From the NCBI RefSeq assembly GCF_043290135.1, contig NC_134709.1, positions 106,844,145-106,908,144 of the forward strand: 64,000 nucleotides of DNA, read 5' to 3'. Made by a program: the position numbers and the translations under genes. This DNA comes from Rhipicephalus microplus (Eukaryota > Arthropoda > Arachnida > Ixodida > Ixodidae). Of this stretch, positions 33,150 to 44,130 are shown one piece after another. Every line of letters begins with the position of its first letter. The first letter of the stretch is position 1. The notes under the pieces were generated by a model. It saw only the letters and a program-made list of their open reading frames with translations, had not been told where the DNA came from and ran no database searches.

Positions 33150-33475
33150 GAAATCGGAAAGAGCATGAAGAACATCAAGGGAGGATCCAGGTGGGCGATA
33201 TATATATTACTAACTACAATACATTGATTATTTAGATAAAGTTTGCACCACAGGGATTCAGTCTCTGGAGGTGATGGCAACACCGAGAAGCGGATATCTC
33301 TGCGGATAAGTAGAGCGACGCCACCGCCAATGTCATGTGCCCTGTCATTACGTATGGCAATAAATCCGGGCGGAGTGAACTCAGAATCGTAAACGTTACT
33401 ATGTAACCAAGACTCAGTAATGCCAACAACATGGGGGGAATAAGTTGCAACAAGGAACAATAGATTCGGAAGTTT
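33116..33475 (-). pseudogene. CR1 #1 endonuclease N-terminal part
   Basis: VVGITESWLHSNVYDSEF carries the catalytic Glu; GGGVALLIRRDI and ESLWCKL follow. It overlaps the next frame by 34 bp, showing a frameshift within the endonuclease. Confidence 0.88.
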
Positions 33476-33544
33476 CTTAACTATGCTACGAGCATTAACG
33501 TTTAGAACTACAAGGTGTTCCTGATGGTTATAACGAGGTCAGGG

Positions 33545-34265
33545 AGTGGATGAAGAGGCATTTGAGGACGTGGGGACAGAAGAACGAGGGCCACGGGGTT
33601 GACCTGAGACTTTCACTAGTGTGTTTGAGGCTTCGTCCCAGTTGTAACGAACTTTGTCAATGAACGCGTGATCGTATTTTAACTTCACCACAGAGCCATT
33701 GTTGCGAAAGGGAAGTGATGCCTTTCAAATTCTTTTCCGAATGCGTCTAATCCGCGAAGAGAAATCTTCTGTAATAAACACCTTTGAGCCTTTGAGTTTA
33801 GATGCACTTTTTAGGACAACGAACTTTTCACCAAAGTTCGAAAGCTCCAGAATAATGGGTCGTGTGTAGCCAGTACGTGGTTTACCAAGCCTGTGTACGC
33901 GCTCGATTTAAGGGCAGGCAATTTTCAGGCTATTAGTGAATGCAGAAGTAACGCTGCACAACAGGTTGCTAGCGTTTTCATTCGGATCTTCCGAAATACC
34001 GTGCATCATCAGATTATTACGCCTTGAACGATTTTCTAAGACATTCGTTTTTTAAGACCACTTCGTTAATCTTAGGAGTTAAGCAATTTATTTCAAAACA
34101 GAATTCACTCACAGAATTATGCTCATTAGATTTGGGAGGCCGTTCTAATGCATTAACACGTGATTCTAAATAATCGAAACGGCAGACGACCATCTGTTGC
34201 AATGACTTGATGTCGGCAATTTCATGAGCTAGCTTAGTTTGCCCCTCCAAAAGTTTAGATAACAT
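33545..34265 (-). pseudogene. CR1 #1 ORF1: coiled coil and C-terminal domain
   Basis: The 34017-34265 frame (LEGQTKLAHEIADIKSLQQM, then LESRVNAL) is a leucine-rich coiled coil typical of ORF1 trimers. Further on, in other frames, RVHRLGKPRTGYTRPIILEL, VLKSASKLKGSKVFITEDFS and RIRRIRK (about 33740-33910) form the RNA-binding domain of this family. ORF1p coats the element RNA. At least one stop and two frameshifts interrupt it. Confidence 0.75.
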
Positions 34266-34360
34266 TTCAGAGATAGATGGAGCGCCAGTGTCAACAGGTA
34301 CGGAAGTAGAGGGTGCATGAGTAACCTCGTCGAGAGCTTTGGAACCAGCTGCGTTTCGTG

Positions 34361-34672
34361 TTACAGGTTATTACCAGAAGTATTGCCTTTACTGGTATTC
34401 ACCGACTTATTCAAAGGCCCCGGATTTAGCTCCACATCACCACTCAGAACGAGACGACTTTTGCAATATAACACGTGACATAAAAATACAAGTCTACGTG
34501 GGCAAAACAGCAGCAACAGAAAGCGATCATCGGATCGAATGCATTCAGCATTGCAAAGGTAACATACCTGCATAAAAAGCAAGCAACGAATAAACATCGT
34601 GCTGTTGCTGCTGCACCTTAGCCCACTGAAGAGACGATCCTTGGGTAGTGGCTTTATACTTCTTTCATTCAT
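34361..34672 (-). pseudogene. CR1 #1 leader peptide with 2A-like motif
   Basis: The 103-codon frame carries a Leu/Cys-rich hydrophobic stretch (FLLLLFCPRRLVFL) and then LSGDVELNPGP, coded by 34415-34438 for the DVELNPGP core. This matches the D(V/I)ExNPGP consensus of 2A peptides, which make the ribosome skip the Gly-Pro bond. Published work reported 2A sequences at ORF1 N-termini of some CR1 and L1Tc elements. After the motif come about 15 residues and a stop; the coiled-coil frame starts downstream in another phase. The motif itself is intact. Confidence 0.8.
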
Positions 34673-34702
34673 TCATTCATTCATTCATTCATTTTTATTT
34701 CC

Positions 34703-35326
34703 TTAAGAACCCCACTGTGGGGTATTACATAAGGGGTGGATACACAGGAAAAGAGAACATTTGAACACGTTAGTTTTCGCAGCACAGGTGATTTGTAACA
34801 TTTGTCGCGAAGGATGATGGGCAGGTGGTTGAAGCAATGGAGCAGGGAAGGTTGTTTCAGTCCTTGATGGCGCGGGGGAAAAAATTAACTGAAAAAGTGG
34901 CAGTTCTGTTGCGATAACGGGACACTTGAAGTGGATGGCTTGTGCGGTGTGAAAGGTATGTCGGGGGGAGGATGTAAGGAGCTGCATTGAGAAAAGAGTG
35001 AACAAATTTATGAAAGAGAGAAAGGGTGGCGATACGGCGGCAAACAGAGAGGGGTGATAAGCCGGATTGTGCTTTCAAGGATGAAATGCTGATGTCGTAT
35101 GAGTACTGGGAGTGAATGAATCAAACGGCGCGATTTTGGACAGATTCGAGGTCGTTAATGAGGTATGTTTGGAGCGGGTTCCATATGGGGAGGCATATTC
35201 GAGTTTCGATCTGCGGAGGGACTGATTTGCCAGCAACTTCACATGTTTTGGTGCAAGACGTAGGTGACGCTTCAAGAAACCCAGAGTTTTATTTGCCGAT
35301 GAAATGACGTTAGTAATATGCGCATT
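34703..35326 (-). pseudogene. CR1 #2 ORF2 C-terminal region
   Basis: [40 protein letters not shown] and the final FATNVTNHL-like tail follow in shifting frames. These are the CR1 C-terminal helices. Frame breaks near 35078 and 34860. Confidence 0.75.
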
Positions 35327-35797
35327 TCAAGTGAGATCGCAATACAATGTGACACCTAGATACTTGTAGGATGGTTGTGATTGTACAGGGACGTTGGCGA
35401 TATGATATGAAAAAATGGAAGGATTCTTACGGCGGGTAAACGTAACAAGTTTGCATTTGTTAGGGTTAAGACACAAAAGCCAATTATCGCACCAATCTTG
35501 AATGTGGTTAAGATCGTTCTGGAGAACATTTTGGTCGTGAGTGTTAGTTACAGTCCGATAGATTACACAGTCATCTGCAAACATGCTGATTTTGCAGGAT
35601 ACGCTGAGGGGTAAGTCGATGATGTATATCAGAAACAGGAGGGGGCCAAGAACTGAACCTTGAGGTACGCCTGATGTTACTTTGAGGTAAGCAGAAGATT
35701 TATTATTAACATGCACAAATTGACAGCGGTTAGTTACAAATGTTTTGATCCAATTTAGTGCACTTGGGTCTAAGTTTAACTGGGATAGATTTAGCAT
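35327..35797 (-). pseudogene. CR1 #2 RT, catalytic part
   Basis: The 156-codon frame has WIKTFVTNRCQFV, SGVPQGSVLGPLLFLIYIID, MFADDCVIY (catalytic ADD) and SYKYLGVTL. All palm motifs are present; the frame breaks on both sides. Confidence 0.9.
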
Positions 35798-35838
35798 TAG
35801 TCTTTGGTGGGGTACTGTGTCGAATGCCTTTGCGTAAT

Positions 35839-36240
35839 CTAGAAAGATTGCGTCAGTTTGTAAGTTGTTGTCAAGGTTAGCATGAAGATCGTGAAGAAAT
35901 ATTGTAGTTGTGTTTCGCAGGAGAATCCTTTCCTAAAACCATGCTGGCTGGGGTGAAAGAAGTTGTTGGAATCTAGAAAGTTTACAATCTGAGAGTCGAT
36001 GACATGTTCCATGATTTTGCATGGGACGGTTGTTAAGAAAATGGGATGGTAGTTCAATGGACAGTTCTTATCACCTGATTTGTAGATGGGAACGACCTTG
36101 CCCATGTTCCAGTCATCTGGAAAAATGCCTGTGAAGAGCAACTGCGCATACATCAAGCACAGAAATGGAGCGATGGTGTCATGAATATTTCTAACACTTT
36201 TGAGTTAATATCTTCGACGCCACCTGATGAGGACAGTTTC
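35839..36240 (-). pseudogene. CR1 #2 RT, N-terminal part
   Basis: LFTGIFPDDWNMGKVVPIYK, then SGDKNCPLNYHPIFLTTVPC (usual 'YRPIS' worn to YHPIF), ILEH-like and QHGFRKGFSCETQL. Upstream of 36240 similarity to ORF2 ends, marking the deletion point. Confidence 0.82.
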
Positions 36241-36556
36241 ATGTTTACATAATGACGTCACGGTACCGCAGTTGACGATAATGGCTGGTCAAGTAGAGGG
36301 TGGCCACGATCGTTGAATTGCGGCAGCTTGAAGGCTGATGCGCAGGCGCCGTTCCATAGCGGACTGATATGGCAGTTCCATAGCAAACACTCGGTGACGT
36401 CCACGTGCCCAGCCAGAAATGACTGGGCACAACCATGCAAACTGGTGTCAGAGCTCATGACGTCCCAGAAGTTGAGATCAGCAAGACCAGCGAAACACTG
36501 CATGAAAAGCAAGCAACGATTAAACATCGTGCTGTTGCTGCTGCACCTTTGCCCAC

Positions 36557-36690
36557 TCATAGCGTTCACACAGCCGTTTGCTAGCTGCACGTGTACCAAA
36601 TATAGTATCATGTCACATGAAAGATGAAAAAGGTTACTGACACGTTCAAGCGCGATTATCATGACACGAAAGCGAAGTACGACATAGTTT
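36557..36690 (-). repeat. 147-bp satellite, block S4 (single unit)
   Basis: About one unit in minus orientation (GCTAGCTGCACGTGTACCAAA, CATGAAAGATGAAAAAGGT and the ATTATCATGACAC block). Confidence 0.6.
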
Positions 36691-36699
36691 GCCTCCACC

Positions 36700-37020
36700 T
36701 CGTAATCATGTGCTGATTTTAAAGACACATATTAACCTTCCTTTTTTGTCATTAGCATATCAGCGATTTTTACTGTACGTGGGATCTACCAAGTTTTATC
36801 ACCACATTTTGCCTTTCAGTATCACTGCACATATTTCATGTCACAGTCATGATTTTATGCTTTCTGCGTTTTTGCCCGCATTAGGGAAGAAATTTGAGGC
36901 CCTTATGCAGCCACACACCAGATCAATGTCAATACCTCTTGTCTAATGGAACAGCGCTCTTTTGCCATTGGCCTTTGCGACATTAGGCACTACACGTCAT
37001 CGTCTATAATATTTTATGTC
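36700..37020 (+). repeat. LINE 3'-end fragment
   Basis: The blocks GAAATTTGAGGCCCTTATGC and ACAGCGCTCTTTTGCCATTG align with 47045-47165 (GAATTTTGAGGACCTCATAC and the following GGCGCTCTTCGGCCATCAAA), the 3' UTR of the LINE at 42.7-47.2 kb. So this is a severely 5'-truncated copy. Confidence 0.6.
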
Positions 37021-37774
37021 TCATATTTCATTGTGAAGCTTGTATACAAGACGCGTGCGTTTGTAAAGCATAGAAGCTGATTTCTCTGCATTTTCAAGCA
37101 GAGTAAGTTTTTAATGCGATTGCGTTTAAGATAAGAAGCGTGGAAAATAATGCAACTTGGTAGGACAGCACTGAATGTAGGAACAGCGCAACCTAGAAGT
37201 AGTTATTGGTTAACTAGGGAAGCGAGAAGGACAGAAAAGAGTGCTAGCTTTAAACAGAGATTGATTATCATTGTGGTGTACATATATAGGCAAAGAAAAG
37301 AGAAAATTGGCAATGCGTAAAAGGGTGCAAGAACAACAGCTGCGATACAATGTCAGCAAAACTTGTGTCGCTTGTTGAATAAGCTGAAAACAAATACACT
37401 CGTAGCTTAAAGAAATCTAGATACGCAATCTCTTTTTGCAACAACGCAACCGATGGGCAACTTACACATTTACCGTAAACTAATTTACTTGGTAGGCTTC
37501 AATTATCTCGTGTCTAGTCTGCGAGATGAGCCTGCCTAATACCTCGCAACCGTCAACGAAGGGCACGCAGCCGCAGTCTCGCAAGTGGATGACGAGTTGT
37601 CGCCGGAACAGATAGTATATGAGAGTTCTTAGAGCAAATTGTATTGCAACTGTGAAAACAGAAAATAGGTGAAAAGATTACTTGCCGCGGGCGTGAACCA
37701 AGACTTCGAAAAAAGCATTCGATGCTCTACACTGAACTACCAGGGCGACTATCCCCCAGCCACTTCATTGGATA
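37021..37774. other. unassigned DNA
   Basis: No gene or repeat recognised. Confidence 0.45.
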
Positions 37775-37781
37775 TATATAT

Positions 37782-37798
37782 CATCATCATCATCATCA
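37782..37798 (-). repeat. (TGA)n tail of the RTE-like LINE
   Basis: Plus-strand TCATCATCATCATCATC directly beside TATATATA; a 3' tail of short repeats is usual for RTE elements. Confidence 0.75.
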
Positions 37799-37959
37799 GC
37801 CTGACTACGTCCACTACAGGACAAAGGCCTCTCCCATGTTCCGCCAGTTAACCCTGTCCTGTGCTTGCTGCTGCCAATTTATACTCGCAAACTTCCTAAT
37901 CTCGTCTGCCCACCTAACCTTCTGTCTCATCCTAACCCGCTTGCTTTCTCTGGGAATCT

Positions 37960-38437
37960 AGTTAGTTAACCTTGATGACCAGCGGTTATCCTGTCTACAC
38001 GCTACATGCCCGGCCCATGTCCATTTCCTCTTCTTTATTTCAACTATGATATCCTTAACCCCCGTATGTCCCCTGATCCACTCTGCTCTCTTCTTGTCTC
38101 TTAAGGTTACACCTACCATTTTTCTTTCCATTGCTTGCTGCGTCGTCCTCAATTTAAGCTGAACCCTCTTTGTAAGTCTCCAGGTTTCTGCTCCGTAGCT
38201 AAGTACCGGCAAGATACAGCTGCTATATACCTTCCTCTTGAGGGATAGTGGCAATCTACCTGTCATAATTTGAGAGTGCTTGCCAAATGTACTCCACCCC
38301 ATTCTTATTCTTCTAGTTACTTCAATCTCGTGGTTAGGCTCTGCGGTTATTACCTGCCCTAAGTAGACATAGTCTTTTACAACTTGAAGTGCACTATTAC
38401 CTATCTCGAAGCGCTGCTCCTTTCCGAGGTTGTTGTG
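37960..38437 (-). pseudogene. RTE-like ORF: RT thumb and C-terminus (inverted 3' part)
   Basis: RFEIGNSALQVVKDYVYLGQ opens the piece, followed by EVTRRIRMGWSTFGKH, LPVLSYGAETWRL, TTQQAMERKMVGVTLRD and KWTWAGHVACRQDNRW. These are the thumb and C-terminal motifs of an endonuclease-RT protein. A longer frame reaching 38653 runs antisense through the tRNA-like head and is not protein of this element beyond about 38437. Confidence 0.9.
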
Positions 38438-38440
38438 CGG

Positions 38441-38608
38441 CGTTGGCGTAGTGGTTAGAGCATCCGCCTTGCATTCAAGAGGTCCGTTGTTCAAATCCCG
38501 GTGCCGCGCAATTCCCAACCGGAAAAAAATATCCACGTGTTGATGGAACTGCATTAAGAGGCCTGGGGGTAACCACCACCGGGACCGCACTCCCTCACCA
38601 GAGAAGGA
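38441..38608 (+). promoter_or_regulatory. tRNA-like head of the RTE-like LINE
   Basis: GGCGTTGGCGTAGTGGTTAG gives an A-box-like block (38444-38460) and GTTCAAATCCC a B-box (38488-38498) about 30 bp apart, as in tRNA genes. The remainder leads without a break into the endonuclease frame. It may be an internal pol III-type promoter, or a SINE captured by or derived from the LINE. It does not fold as a full tRNA. Confidence 0.55.
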
Positions 38609-39987
38609 TTGGCCACCCTGGTGCAGTATCTGGCCACTACCTGCCACATGCATACGTCAAATAACTCACGGCCCTCAGTTCCGAGCAGCTGCGAAGCAAC
38701 TGACCATGGCGGCGGTCAGATCTGCAATGCAGCAGAGGGTGCTAAGAATCTCTGGACTACAGGCCACCTTTGTAACCTGAACTTGGCAACGTTTAACGCT
38801 AGAACCTTATCTAGTGAGGGAAGTCTAGCTGTACTTTTCGAGGAGCTAGAGGGTGTTAAATGGGATATTATAGGGCTCAGTGAGGTTAGGAGGACAGATG
38901 AGGCCTATACTGTGCTAAAGAATGGGCACGTCCTTTGCTATCGGGGCTTGGCAGACAAAAGAGAACTGGGAGTGGGGTTCCTAATTCACAGAAACATAGC
39001 TGGCAACATAGAGGAAAATTATAGCAATAATGAAAGGATGGTAGGTATTGTAATTAAACTGAATAAAAGATACAAGATGAAGGTAGTACAGGCTTACGCG
39101 CCTACATCCAGCTATGATGACGCTTCAGTTGAAAGCTTCTATGAAGACGTGAAATCGGCAATGAGTAAGGTAAAAACACAGTATACTATAGTGATGGGCG
39201 ACTTTAATGCAAAGGTAGGGAAGAAGCAGGCTGGAGACCAGGCAGCAGGAGATTATGGCATCGACACTAGAAACGCCAGAGGAGAGCTACTAGTAGAATT
39301 CGCAGAACGCAATAATTTGCGGATTTTGAATACTTTCTACCGAAAACGAGAAAACCGCAAGTGGACATGGAGGAGCCCTAATGGCGAAAATAAGAACGAA
39401 ATAGACTTTATAATGACTGCACACCCAAGAATCGTGCAGGATGTGGAAGTGTTTGGCAAGGTACGATGCAGTCACCATAGAATGGTACGGTCTCGAATTC
39501 GTCTAGACTTGAAGAAGCAACGACAGAAACTGGTACGCAAGAAACCAATCAATGAGCTAGCCCTGAGAGGGAAAGTACAGGAATTCAGAGTGTCACTGCA
39601 GAACAGATACTCGGCTCTTAGTGAGAAAACCAACCTTAGCGTAGATACAACGATTGATGATCTAACGAGTATCATTACGGAGTGTGGAGTGGAAGTTGGA
39701 GGCAGGGTAGTTAGACAGGACACTGGCAAGCTTTCCCAGTAAACGAAGAACCTAATTACGAAGCGTCCAATCATGAAAGATTCAAGTACAACAGACAAAA
39801 TAGAAATGGCGGAGCTTTCGAAGTTGATTAATAGACGTAAAGTTTGCGATGTAAGAAGGTATAACATGGAGAGAATTGAACACGCTCTGAAAAACGGAGG
39901 AAGCGTCAAAGCAGTAAAGAGGAAACTTGGGATAGGCAAAAGTCGGATGTATGCACTAAGGGATAAAGAAGGAAAAAAACTACCAAT

Positions 39988-39990
<3 letters not shown>
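38609..39990 (+). pseudogene. RTE-like ORF: endonuclease and linker
   Basis: NLATFNARTLSSEG (Asn), IIGLSEVRRTD (Glu), VQAYAPTSS, MGDFNAKVG (Asp, Asn) and NEIDFIM (Asp) are AP-endonuclease motifs. The last motif reads CSHHRMV, with His where the catalytic Asp normally stands. One TAA (39740-39742) interrupts the frame, then the linker continues in frame to about 39980, where an A-run (39974-39980) shifts it into the RT frame. Confidence 0.88.
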
Positions 39991-41071
<1,081 letters not shown>

Positions 41072-41434
41072 GTCAGTGCCACCAGTAGCATGGCGGCGAG
41101 TGGTGTGGCAAATTTTTATGAGCTTGTTGGGTGTCACGCAGCAATCAAGTTATTGCGACCTGGCAGCTGGCCAATAGTACCTCGTATACAACGTAAAGGC
41201 AGCAAGTCTGTCAGTACGAGACCCTCCTCAAATAAATTGGGGCAAGAAGAGTATGATTTATGAATCGTTTTTCTGCGTGTGACACAATTTAGTGAGATCT
41301 AACATACAATAATACCAAGAAAAATATTGGGGATGTTATTACACCTATTTGTGATGTATATGAAACGGGCCTGCGACCTTCGAATTACGCGGCAAAAAAG
41401 GTTAGTGCGACTAGACAATTGCCACACTGATCTC

Positions 41435-41437
<3 letters not shown>
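41072..41437. other. unassigned DNA
   Basis: No gene or repeat recognised between two TA tracts. Confidence 0.45.

Positions 41438-41500
<63 letters not shown>
41438..41500. repeat. (TA)n microsatellite
   Basis: Uninterrupted TA tract of about 62 bp. Confidence 0.98.
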
Positions 41501-41502
<2 letters not shown>

Positions 41503-41659
41503 GGACATTCTTTAGGCGGTTGTTCTCATATATGCATCATTATCATACGTCTGGGTCCCTGTCTTCATCATCACATTCATCATCGGGTGTGTGCGTGCTT
41601 GGTCTCAGACTGCCCGTTCGCTGCTGAGCCCTTGGCTGAATAAAAGCTGTCTCAACCCA

Positions 41660-41935
41660 GACGTCATACGTGGTCAAGGTGCTGGGTATTTGGTAGCGGG
41701 CAGCGCGAAAGGGCGCCGGTGTCTTGGCGTTTTCTACCTGACTTGTAAAAGATATCGAAGTCATACTCCTGTAAACGTAGAATCCGCTGACCCAAGCGTC
41801 CAGACAAGTTCTTCAACGTGGAAAGCCTGCATAGGGAGTGGTGGTTCGTAACAATCGTGGAATGACGGCCGTGGTGATAGGGATGGAACTTTTGCACTGC
41901 CCAGACCTCAGTCAAGCACTCGTGTTCAGTTATGA
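41660..41935 (-). pseudogene. gypsy RNase H fragment, C-terminal part
   Basis: ITEHECLTEVWAVQKFHPY, TNHHSL (usual Asp of TDHHSL is Asn), GRLGQRILRLQEYDFDIFYK and QDTGALSRCPLP form the end of a gypsy RNase H. It pairs with the piece at 42438-42640 on the other side of a CR1 insertion. About 45 codons including the first RNase H Asp are missing between them. Confidence 0.82.
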
Positions 41936-42437
41936 TAAAAATTCTTCTCGGTCGTGGTTAGTACTCTACTGGCATATGGAACTACTCTCTGTTGTGAAAA
42001 GGTGTCGCGTTGGAGCAGAACGGCACCTATATCGGCTGTGTATATTCGATAAAATTTATTTCACCAATCCGTTACTCAGAAGCAGATTATTGGCCCAACC
42101 AACTTACGTTTCCACTCGCATTGATCATCGCCATAAAGTAGGACTTCCTTCAGCGCACACCAAGTGTTTTCATAATTCATTTGTGCCAAAAACATCTGTA
42201 TGCTGGAATCATCTTCCTTGTGATATTGTTGGTATAAAAGATGCTGCTTTATTTAAAATTGCCGTCACTAATTTTATTTGTACGTAGCCTCAGTTCAACC
42301 CTGTAGCAAGCGACGATTGCAATTTTTCTGTTGTTGTATTTTGCTTTGTATGCTGTACATGTATGTATGTACCCACTCCCCTCTGTAATGCCCTCGGGCC
42401 TTGAAGGTAACTGAATAAATAAATAAATAAATAAATA
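41936..42437 (+). mobile_element. CR1-like LINE, 5'-truncated copy in gypsy
   Basis: ORF2 C-terminus (RIDHRHKVGLPSAHTKCFHN, then SVCWNHLP and LFKIAVTNFICT, ending at TAG 42287), a 3' UTR with GGGCCTTGAAGG, and an (AATA)n tail at 42413-42437. It splits a gypsy fragment on the opposite strand. No clean target duplication is seen. Confidence 0.82.
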
Positions 42438-42640
42438 TAGGATGGTCGGTGCGGCTTCATCAAAGTGGCGGAGTACAGGTTCGGACGGGAGGGCACATTT
42501 TAACAGGTCGAATGCCGTTTGCCATTCTTCCGACCACAGAAAGGGCATTCGGTAACGTTCTAATATCAGTTTCACCTCACCGATCCATGAATACATCACG
42601 TGGAGTCGTCTCAGAAGCAGACCTCCTTCAACTGACCGAA
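42438..42640 (-). pseudogene. gypsy RT-RNase H connection fragment
   Basis: YRMPFLWSEEWQTAFDLLKC and ALPSEPVLRHFDEAAPTI are the connection region of gypsy pol, directly upstream of where the RNase H Asp block should be. The upstream RT is absent. Confidence 0.78.
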
Positions 42641-42654
42641 TAAAAACCTTTATA

Positions 42655-43330
42655 TAGATGGAAAGATCAAAATGTCACTGGTGTGATACGAATCATCATC
42701 AGATGCGACAAGAAAGACCTGCTAAGCACCTCGTAATGGCATTTGCATGCAGAGTACTAGCTTCACATATAGAAACTGGCTGCAATAAACTCGCCGTCCA
42801 CCCATTCAGTCTAAACCCTAGTGGATGCTATAAATGTCAGCGATTCATTCATGACTTCCAGAACTTCTGAGGTCAAGGAACTTGCTCAAGCTGAACAAAC
42901 CAAAGACACTCCTTTGATAACTGTACAAACGCGCCTCCTTGCGTCAACTCTGACGTCAATCATGCAGCTTACTCGCGTTTATGACCAAAAGAAGAAAAAT
43001 ATATTGCGACGCTCAAAGTCAAAGAGAACAACTCATTTAAGAAACGGCGTAAAAGGGGCGCACCTTTCTACGCAACACTTTAAGCTGATGCGGTGCGACT
43101 GGGGACATGGTTGAACCACCCCCTGCCACTCCATCGGCCTGCGCAAAGTAAGGCGTCAGTTGTGGCACCTGCCCTCTTGGCTGTAGCGGCCCAGTCTGTT
43201 CTATCATCTCCCGAACAGGTACCGGCGACCCAAGGCTCATCACGTATCAAGGCCTCGTCTCAACAGGCGAGGTCCGAAGCCCGAACCACTGGCTCGTGCT
43301 TGCGGACATCCAGTACCTCCTACTAGGTAC
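42655..43330 (+). pseudogene. LINE ORF1 remnant
   Basis: The GCYKCQRFIHDFQNF stretch near 42825 is a worn zinc knuckle. KVKENNSFKKRRKRGAPFYA (about 43015-43075) recalls the ORF1 segment after the knuckles, and a Ser/Pro/Ala-rich tail follows. Frames change at least three times. Confidence 0.55.
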
Positions 43331-43499
43331 TGAACACCACGGTACCCCTGGTACCGAAAGATCGGTGTGCGCCTTTGGAGCGTGCCAGGAAAAAAAAGCA
43401 GGTAAAAGGGCCTAATGACGGCTTTTTTACTTGAACTCGGATCTCTTCTTTAAACCGCCGACCCCTATTTTTCGTACAGACAGCACTACTTTACATTCA

Positions 43500-44130
43500 T
43501 GCTGAACGCACAAATTATACACTGGAACGTCAGGGCCTCTTCAGGTACCTTGAGGGCGTCCAAGAACTTGTATAAAAACATTCGCCAAAAGTGATGTGTG
43601 TGCAGGAAATCTACTTTAAATACAAACATACCAACTTTATTTGTAGCTAGATTATTTTCCGAAAGGACCGTGCTGATGCGTTGGCATCATCAGGAGGAGT
43701 AGCCATTATAGTAAATCGAGGGATTGCATACACGCACTTAGCACTTGCATGGTCCCTAGAAGCAGTGGCTGTTGCAGCGGTACTCCTTAATAAACTTGTC
43801 ACTATTTGTTCTGAATATATGCCTCCACACCACCATCATGAACATGAATTCTAGTTCTTTGTAAATGAACTTCCGGAGCCGTATCTTGTCCTGAAGGTCT
43901 TTCATGCGCATGGTTGTCTATTTGGAAACTCTAGTTACGACGCGCGAGGTCAGCTATTCAAACTTTTTCTTTTCTCTTTTCGAGCCTGCCTCCTGAATTT
44001 AAAAGAGCCTACATACTACAGCCTCGCTAACAATACTCCTCCTTAGACCTAAGCATAGTATCTCCATCACTCCTACCCCTACTTGAACGGAAAGCTGTAT
44101 ATAGTTTTTACGGAAATGACGATTTCCCGG
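43500..44130 (+). pseudogene. LINE ORF2: endonuclease remnant
   Basis: AQIIHWNVRASSGTLRASK, VQEIYFK (Glu of the QE motif), ASSGGVAIIVNRGIAYTHL, ALAWSLEAVAVAAVLL, HAHGCLFGNSSYDARGQLF. The GDFN block is eroded to HAHG or similar. Several stops interrupt it. Confidence 0.75.

Larger units (their letters stand above)
30445..34660 (-). mobile_element. CR1-like LINE #1
   Basis: A nearly full-length, decayed element on the minus strand: 2A-like leader peptide (34.4-34.7 kb), ORF1 coiled coil and C-terminal domain (33.5-34.3 kb), endonuclease and RT (30.9-33.5 kb), and 3' UTR ending in an (AAAT)n tail (30450-30472 on the plus strand as TTTA). The tetranucleotide tail and AP endonuclease plus RT without RNase H fit CR1. 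Confidence 0.88.
34663..36556 (-). mobile_element. CR1-like LINE #2, internally deleted
   Basis: Minus-strand element with RT pieces at 34.7-36.2 kb, a (GAAT)n tail (34663-34694, ATTC on the plus strand) and a 5' fragment at about 36480-36556 that matches the 5' leader of CR1 #1 (34570-34635; shared AAGCAAGCAACGA.TAAACAT). ORF1 and most of the endonuclease are absent. Its 3' tail directly abuts the 5' end of CR1 #1. Confidence 0.82.

Noticed and set aside
38438..38653. Extension of the minus-strand RT frame through the tRNA-like head
   Set aside because: This part is antisense to the LINE's own 5' region; RT similarity ends near 38437.
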